Made by a program: the position numbers and the translations under genes. A DNA stretch of 64,000 bases from Scylla paramamosain (Eukaryota; Arthropoda; Malacostraca; Decapoda; Portunidae), in NCBI RefSeq assembly GCF_035594125.1, contig NW_026973702.1, forward strand, positions 154,501-218,500, given 5' to 3'. The stretch's first letter is position 1. The number at the start of each line of letters is the position of its first letter. Shown here piece by piece: positions 24,443 through 64,000 of the stretch. The notes beneath the pieces were generated by a model that had not been told where the DNA came from, made no database searches, and worked only from the letters and a program-made list of their open reading frames with translations.

Positions 24443-24545
24443 GTCTACCCCATTATAATTAACCAAATATGAAGAAATAGGAGAATAAGAAACTTCAAGA
24501 GGAATCTTACATTGGGTAGAGGAGTCTATTAGCGACTGGTTTTTA

Positions 24546-25820
24546 AAGGTCTACCATTAGTGAGTTAGCTGCAAGAAAATCGGTTCCCAAAATTGGATGT
24601 ATAACGTCTGCAATGACGAAAGACCAAGGGAAAGAACGCCTAATACATCGTATCCCAAGGTCTACATCGACTTCACCATAACAACGTATGGGTTTACCTG
24701 ACGCATTAGTAAGAGTAACAGCAGTTGGCCTGAGGAATGGATTCATTAGGTAGCAGCGAAAGTGATGAACCAGTATATATCAAAAATTGGTAATTCTTGC
24801 AACCGATTGTGGCACTTACTCTAAGTGGCAGTCCGACGGTCGCAACTGATATTTCTACGGACTGCCCTACTAGTTTCCCGCCTGGTGGAATACGCGAGCG
24901 GGGGAAGAAGAACGAGAATTAGGGCGAGAATCTGGCAAAATATTAGAAGCTGTAGAAGAAAGTATACACCATCGTTTACATGATTTTGCCCTGTTACCAT
25001 AATACAGATGGTACCTGCACACCTGAGGACGCTGACCTTCATGAAAGGCGCACACTCCAATGGGAACACAAGTTCTAGAAAATACATTATCCTGACAAGC
25101 TGAAGTGAAATCTGGGCCTCTATTACCATTATCTCTGTTCTGGCTCGCAGGCCTGGACCCTTGTCTACCTTCCACCATGGAAACATTAGCGCTGTTGTTT
25201 ACACTCGCATTACTTGAGCCATAGGCCAACAATGTCTCAGCTACACGAGCCAGTTCCTCTAGTGTAGAGCTCTCCTCATATGTCACTAGGAAAGGTCTGA
25301 TGCTACTAGGTAATGCTTTCAAAAACTTTAACTTTATAAAGGAATCATCCACCCCTAGTTGAGCAGCTATTTTACGCAACTCTCTCAAATACGTGGAAGG
25401 TCTGTCACACATTATGTTTTGATTAACAAGAGAGTCAAAAAGTTCAGGCTTTGACCTGGTGAAAAGAGATATCAAAGATTGCTTTAATTCACCATAGTCT
25501 GAAGAATTGATGACTTCATCACTCAATTGATTGATTACTCTTAAGTGGCAAATTTGATAATATATGGTGAAATTTGGTACTTGAAACAATGATCTTGGCA
25601 AGAACAAACTGTGATTCAATTATTGTAAACCAGCGTGTTACTGAAGTCTCATCAAAGGGTGGTGGTTTGACGGCAACACCTGCGGTCACGGAAGGAACAC
25701 TATCCTGCGACGCACTAGATGTAAGTAGCGAACCCTCGTCCTGGTTCTGCATAGTTCCAAGGGCATAGATTCCAAACAGGACAAAAGTAAAATAATAGAG
25801 TACCTGGAGGACCAGCATAT
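24546..25820 (-). mobile_element. Ty3/gypsy-like gag and protease remnant
   Basis: Reading the minus strand from 25,820: a gag N-terminus starting MQNQDEGSLL with KPPPFDETSVTRWFTIIESQ (resembling the DUF7041 region of arthropod Ty3-type gag); then, after a frame change near 25,525, LRVINQLSDEVINSSDYGEL through the capsid-like ELFDSLVNQN and SIRPFLVTYEESSTLEELAR; then a CRYHLYYGNRAKSCKRWC zinc-knuckle-like motif near 25,000. At 24,546-24,750 a retropepsin C-terminal piece reads TNASGKPIRCYGEVDV and DVIHPILGTDFL. The protease active-site part, reverse transcriptase and integrase are absent, so the copy is truncated and non-functional. I found no envelope gene. Confidence 0.8.
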
Positions 25821-25840
25821 AGTCACTGTGTAGTTATAGT

Positions 25841-26220
25841 CTGCCACCAATCACCACAGTCCGTAGGCCATCCCTGCCTCCACGATGATCACGTTACGTC
25901 TGGTCACTCCGGGGTCACCACATGTGGAGCGGAGATCGGTACGGAAACCTTCCAGACAGGTGCCCTGAGTTTATTTGCGGGCGCTGTTCACAGGCACAGT
26001 TAGATTCCTCAGACACGGTCACAGCAAATATACAACAACAGAGAGGCCCAAACTCCAGGTGGTGCTTAAATCACAATAAAGGAAAACCATTGCAGGCGTG
26101 TATGTGTGGTGTTTTTGGTAGGCGTCCAGTCAGCCGAATGCCGAGACCGTGGCAGTACCCTACGAGGTGTAAACCGCATTACTGGAACCTACCTCGAACT
26201 TCTAATGGTTTATCTATGTA
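25841..26220 (-). repeat. Possible LTR and primer-binding site
   Basis: Directly upstream of the gag start the minus strand reads TTGGTGGCAG (25,841-25,850), a primer-binding-site-like motif. Further upstream is TGTGGTGACCCCGGAG and an AATAAA signal near 25,966, as expected in an LTR. A second LTR was not found, so the limits are guesses. Confidence 0.35.
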
Positions 26221-26224
26221 CTCC

Positions 26225-26228
<4 letters not shown>

Positions 26229-26260
<32 letters not shown>
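26229..26260. repeat. (TG)n microsatellite
   Basis: Short TG array. Confidence 0.94.
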
Positions 26261-26261
<1 letters not shown>

Positions 26262-26574
26262 CAAGGAGGGGGTGGAAATAACTATGCATGACAGAAAGGT
26301 TTAAATGTGTGTGTGGAGGAAAGTGTGCATTAAAAAAATAAATAGGAATACAGAATGAGTGAAGAAGAGGATAATGAAGGATAAGGTAGAGGAGAAAGAA
26401 TACAGCAAAGATGAAGAAAAAGATATTGAAAGATGAGATATGATAAGAAGGAAAAGAATACACTGCAGGAGGAGAAAAAGGATGTAAATGAAGGATATAA
26501 CAGAAAAGTATAATGAAAGATAGAATAGAAGCAAAAAGAACACAGGAGGCATGAAGAAAAGAATATTACTGAAG

Positions 26575-26612
26575 GATGCGAGAGGAAAAAACACTCACCA
26601 AGGCCAACAAAA

Positions 26613-26696
<84 letters not shown>

Positions 26697-26850
26697 TAAA
26701 ATAAAATATAAAATAAATAAAAAAATGAAAAGGCTCACTGAGGTGCCAGTCTCTACATGACAGAGCCAAAAGAATTACTCTAAAGTTAAGAAGTGTCTTG
26801 TATAAGGAAGTACAGACACAGACAGGAGCTCCAGACTTTACCAGACTGAC
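26575..26850 (-). mobile_element. Diverged LINE A-like 3' end with embedded (GA)n
   Basis: On the minus strand the order CTGGTAAAGTCTGGAGCTCC, ACTGGCACCTCAGTGAGCC, TTTTTGTTGGCCTTGG matches the LINE A terminal region. The A/T-rich part is replaced by a (CT)n array (plus-strand GA at 26,615-26,693). It lies right after the donor of exon E23. Confidence 0.6.
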
Positions 26851-26862
26851 ACTTATACTCAC

Positions 26863-60764
<33,902 letters not shown>

Positions 60765-60795
60765 CTAGAGAGAGTAGAGAGTAGAAAGAGAGAGA

Positions 60796-60906
<111 letters not shown>

Positions 60907-60964
60907 TTATTTGTAATTAGACTATATTGTGAAGATGATTCGGTGTTTCATCTTGACAGCTTGT

Positions 60965-61392
60965 ATTGAGATTTTCAAGGGTGTTTTCATGATTCTACTG
61001 ATAGTTAAAGAAGGGTATTGAGAGTCGAACAGATGCTCATAGTTTTGAAGGGTGTTTTTGTGATTCTAGTGATAATTTTGACAAGCTCTGGTGGAAGTTT
61101 TGGGGTTTTCAAGGATGGTTTTGTGATTCTAGTGATAATTTGGGGAGGTTACAGATAGTCTGTCAGGCTCTGGTGAAAGTTTTGGGGTTTTCAAGGTGTT
61201 TTTGTTAGTCTAGTGATAAGTTGGGGAGGGTAATGATAAACTGACAGACTACAGTGGAGGTTAAGAGGATTTTCAAGGGTGTTTTTGGGATTCAGTTGGT
61301 AGTTTAAAGGGTACTGATAGTCTGGTGAATTATGGTGAAAGTTATAGGAGTTTTCAAGGGTGTTTTTGTGACTAGTGATAGTCCAAAAACTT
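60965..61392 (+). repeat. Tandem array, about 75-85 bp unit, six units, related to R1
   Basis: Units share GGTTTTCAAGGGTGTTTTTG and TGATTCTAGTGATAATTTGG, then AGTCTG-CAGACT-TGGTGAAAG. The core TTTTCAAGG-TGTTTTT-TG-TTCTAGTGATA resembles the middle of R1 (GTTTTTAAGGATGTTCTTAT, GGTTCTAGTGA). Confidence 0.8.
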
Positions 61393-61412
61393 TACATCAC
61401 CAATAGCAAACA

Positions 61413-61450
61413 AACACACACACACACACACACACACATACACACACACA
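61413..61450. repeat. (CA)n microsatellite
   Basis: CA array with one TA interruption. Confidence 0.94.
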
Positions 61451-61549
61451 TCATCGTCGAGTAAACAACCAGCAATCCAAGCTCCTGCAAAGAAAGATTT
61501 TGTTTGACCATGGCCACCACTAGGAGCTTAGAATGTGTTCCCGGGTAGG

Positions 61550-61675
61550 AGCTATGCTCAAGTAGAGTTCTCCTGTCTCCAGAAATAAATAAATAAAAGA
61601 AAATTTAAGTAGAGCTGTGCTCAAGTAGAGTTCTCCTGTCTCCAGAAATAAATAAATAAAAGAAAATTTAAGTAA
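61550..61675 (+). repeat. Two-unit 63-bp tandem duplication
   Basis: The unit GCTCAAGTAGAGTTCTCCTG to AGAAAATTTAAGTA occurs at 61,556 and 61,619 almost without change. It directly precedes the ORF1-like region of LINE C, so it may be a 5' promoter duplication of that element. Confidence 0.88.
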
Positions 61676-61686
61676 TAACAATAAAA

Positions 61687-62580
61687 TGAGTAAAAGCTCC
61701 AGCAAGGCGGACGCCATAGGTGGGAGTGGAGTGTTGCCAACGGGGTCACCATTCCCAGGATTTGAGGAAGATAATGAACTACATGATAAAATGCAAGGAA
61801 GGAAAGTAGCTTTGATGGAAGGGATGATCAGTGACCTCACTAAAAGAGTGAAAAAAATTAGAAAAAAAACAACATGACCTGGAAGAGGAAAACAAAGAAT
61901 TGAGGACTATGTGCTGATCTAAAAACAAAATTGAAGGAAAACAATGATATTATTAAAAAACAGGAAAATGAAGTGATAGGGATGAAAAGTGAACATCAAA
62001 TCTGGAGGAAGGAAAAAAAGGAAGAAAAAGTTAACTTTACAGAAATCATAGAAGCGCAAAAGAAGGAAAAGACAGATTTAAGTAAGGAAATTGTGAAAGT
62101 GATCAAACAGGAGGAATCGATGGTAAGGGACACAATGGACAAAGAGAAATGTATTGTTATATATGGATTAAAAGAGGAAACTGACCCAGTAAGATACAAG
62201 AGGGAAAAAGAACAAAAAAAAAAGTAGCAGAGGACATTGTAAAAAATATACAGAGAGAAGGGAGGACTGGATAAGTGAAATTGAGGAAATGCATAGACTG
62301 GGGAAGTATATAGGAGGAGAACAACCAATGAAAGTAAAATTTAGGGCACAAACAACAGCCATGGAAGTGATACTGAATGTGTGGAAACTGGACAAGACAG
62401 AGCAATACAGGAAAGTTTGGATAAAGAGGGACATGAATGAGGAGGAGAGACTCAAGGTAAGTGATCTAATAAAAGAAGCAAAGACAAAAAATGAGAAAAG
62501 AACAGAGGAAGAGAAAAAAAAGTTCTATTGGAAGGTAAAAGACAAGAGGCTCAGGAAGTGGTAACTGACAAAAAAAAAGA
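61687..62580 (+). mobile_element. LINE family C, ORF1-like region (broken)
   Basis: Starts with MSKSSSKADAIGGSGVLPTG. Lys/Glu-rich, coiled-coil-like segments follow in three frames: 61,687-61,877, 61,931-62,227 (KCIVIYGLKEETDPVRYK, resembling the RRM-like domain of ORF1 proteins) and 62,289-62,564 (PMKVKFRAQTTAMEVILNVW, KVWIKRDMNEEERLKVSDLI). Small A-run indels break the frame. Confidence 0.75.
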
Positions 62581-62599
62581 ATAGAAAATGTAAATAATG

Positions 62600-64000
62600 T
62601 ATGGAAAAATAAAAAGTGGACAGTGGCAAATACAAATATAAATGGTTTAATATCAATGTTGCAAGAATTGAATAATTATATTAAGATAAAGCAGCCCGAC
62701 ATCATGGGTATTACTGAAGTTAAACTAAATGAGACAACAGAAAATATAAGAATTGATAATAGTAATTATAATGTGTGGATAAAACATAGAAATAATAAGA
62801 AAGGGGGAGGAGTCATGTTACTTATAAAGAAGAGTATAACAGTGGAAGAGGTTGAAATAGGAGAAGGAATGGCGGAAGTAATTAGAATTCAAACAAAAAG
62901 GAAACGAAAAGGAAGAAGAGATTTTGTAGTGGCTTATGTACCCACAGAGACAAATGCATGGACACAAGAGGATTATAAATCATTGTTAAGAGATACTAGT
63001 AACCGTTTTGAGAGAATACTGGCAGAGAGTAACAATATAACACTTATGGGTGACTTTAATTGCAAGGAGGTATGCTGGGAAGAGTGGACCATGGATGGGG
63101 GAGAAGAGTCATGGGGATATATGCTTCTAAATTTAATAATGACAAATACTATGACCCAGTGGATTGGAGAAAATACAAGATTTGGGGGTAATGAAGCGAC
63201 ATCAAGGCTAGACTTTGTTTACAAAGGAAATGGACATCATTGAAGCAATAAATTATCAGTGCCCACTAGGTAAAAGTGACCATCTGTTAATTGAATTCAG
63301 CATAGGCAGTGGTGCAACAGAAAACAGGAATGAAATTTACAAGAATGGGAGATATAATTACAAGAAAGCAGATTTTATCAGGTTGAGGGAATATTTTGCA
63401 GAGGCTAAATGGAAACAACTGTTCACGGCAAGCAGTACGCAGGAAAAGTCGGACATATTAATGGAAATTTTTAATGAAGGGGTCAGTAGATATGCACCAA
63501 AGATCAAAACAAAGGAAGTGAAAAAGAAAAAAAATGGTTTAATACGAGATGTATAACAGCAAGAAAAAGAAAAAGAAGCAACATGGAATAGATGGAGAAA
63601 AAAGAGGAAGTGAGAAATGGGAAGATTTCAAGAAGGCAAGAAACGAATATATCAGAATCCTGAGAGGTGAAAAAAGGAATTATGAGAAAGATATATTTAA
63701 CAAATGGAAAGGTGTGCCGAAGTTATTCTTCAGATATGTGAATGGGAAGATGAAAAACAAGTAAACAATAGATAAATTAACAAAAGATGACATTACATAC
63801 GAAGATACACAGTTACAAGCGGAATTAATGAACAAGTGCTTCCAGTCAGTATTTACCAAAGAAAGCAAATTTGAAGGAGAAAGAGCATGGCACAGAGGCA
63901 ATGTGGTGAGAGAGATACAGGTGGACATAAGTGAAATTAAAAAGATTATGAAAGATTTGGATACAAATAAGGCTCAAGGACCAGATGGAATGTCCATCTG
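62600..64000 (+). mobile_element. LINE family C, ORF2 endonuclease, runs off the window
   Basis: Endonuclease/exonuclease/phosphatase-type domain: ANTNINGLISMLQELNNYIK, DIMGITEVKLNE (catalytic Glu), RDFVVAYVPTE, ITLMGDFNCKEVCW (GDFN), TSRLDFVYK and LGKSDHLLIEFS (SDH). A frame change lies near 63,230, and more near 63,545 and 63,765. The end of the window reads IKKIMKDLDTNKAQGPDGMS, the first RT motif. The rest lies outside. It shares family with 59,530-60,560 by style of sequence; overlap is absent, so this is inference. Confidence 0.88.

Noticed and set aside
24546..26220. Intact retrovirus or LTR element
   Set aside because: Only gag and part of the protease remain, frames are broken, and a second LTR, RT, integrase and envelope were not found.

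Overview
The window is eukaryotic, and most likely a decapod crustacean, probably a crab. Three things support this. Dinucleotide microsatellites are extremely dense. Short TTAGG arrays, the arthropod telomere motif, are present. The window also holds many copies of a LINE whose protein resembles jockey/CR1-like elements that I recall as abundant in crab genomes. I see no bacterial features, no rRNA or tRNA gene, and no CRISPR array. Species assignment is inference.

Layout. 1-2,100 is almost only microsatellites. 2,100-5,150 holds a broken piggyBac transposase. 5,797-16,547 is a large near-perfect palindrome: arms of about 4.7 and 4.8 kb around a 1.2-kb spacer carrying TTAGG units. 16,400-23,900 is purine-rich DNA, minisatellites and a dispersed repeat called R1 here. 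24,500-26,200 is a Ty3-like gag/protease remnant. From about 27 kb to 60.8 kb the minus strand carries one host gene split into many small exons. 61.5-64 kb is the 5' part of another LINE that runs off the window.

The host gene is the main single-copy content. Twenty-one exons (called E1-E21, from 60,764 down to 34,052) have splice sites and reading phases that join cleanly, with one exception (E16). Two more (E22, E23) join to each other. The product is a fibrocystin-L (PKHD1L1)-like protein: end of a G8 domain, right-handed beta-helix (PbH1) region, then the conserved C-terminal ectodomain. Its 5' exons (IPT/TIG, PA14, first G8 in the family) must lie beyond the right edge. E9 has an in-frame TGA and E16 has several frame breaks, so this copy is either decaying or carries assembly indels.

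The introns are packed with mobile elements: LINE families A-D, a complete hAT with 8-bp target duplications, a Harbinger-type MITE and a nested LINE. The most unusual theme is repeated duplication of 5' splice sites in this gene: a 17-unit minisatellite grown from one exon-intron border, a four-unit array of another exon end, an inverted copy of a third, and a hAT whose target duplication is a splice donor. In addition, long (CT)n arrays sit directly in the polypyrimidine tracts of several acceptors.

All calls are by eye. Family names come from motif recognition, not from a search.
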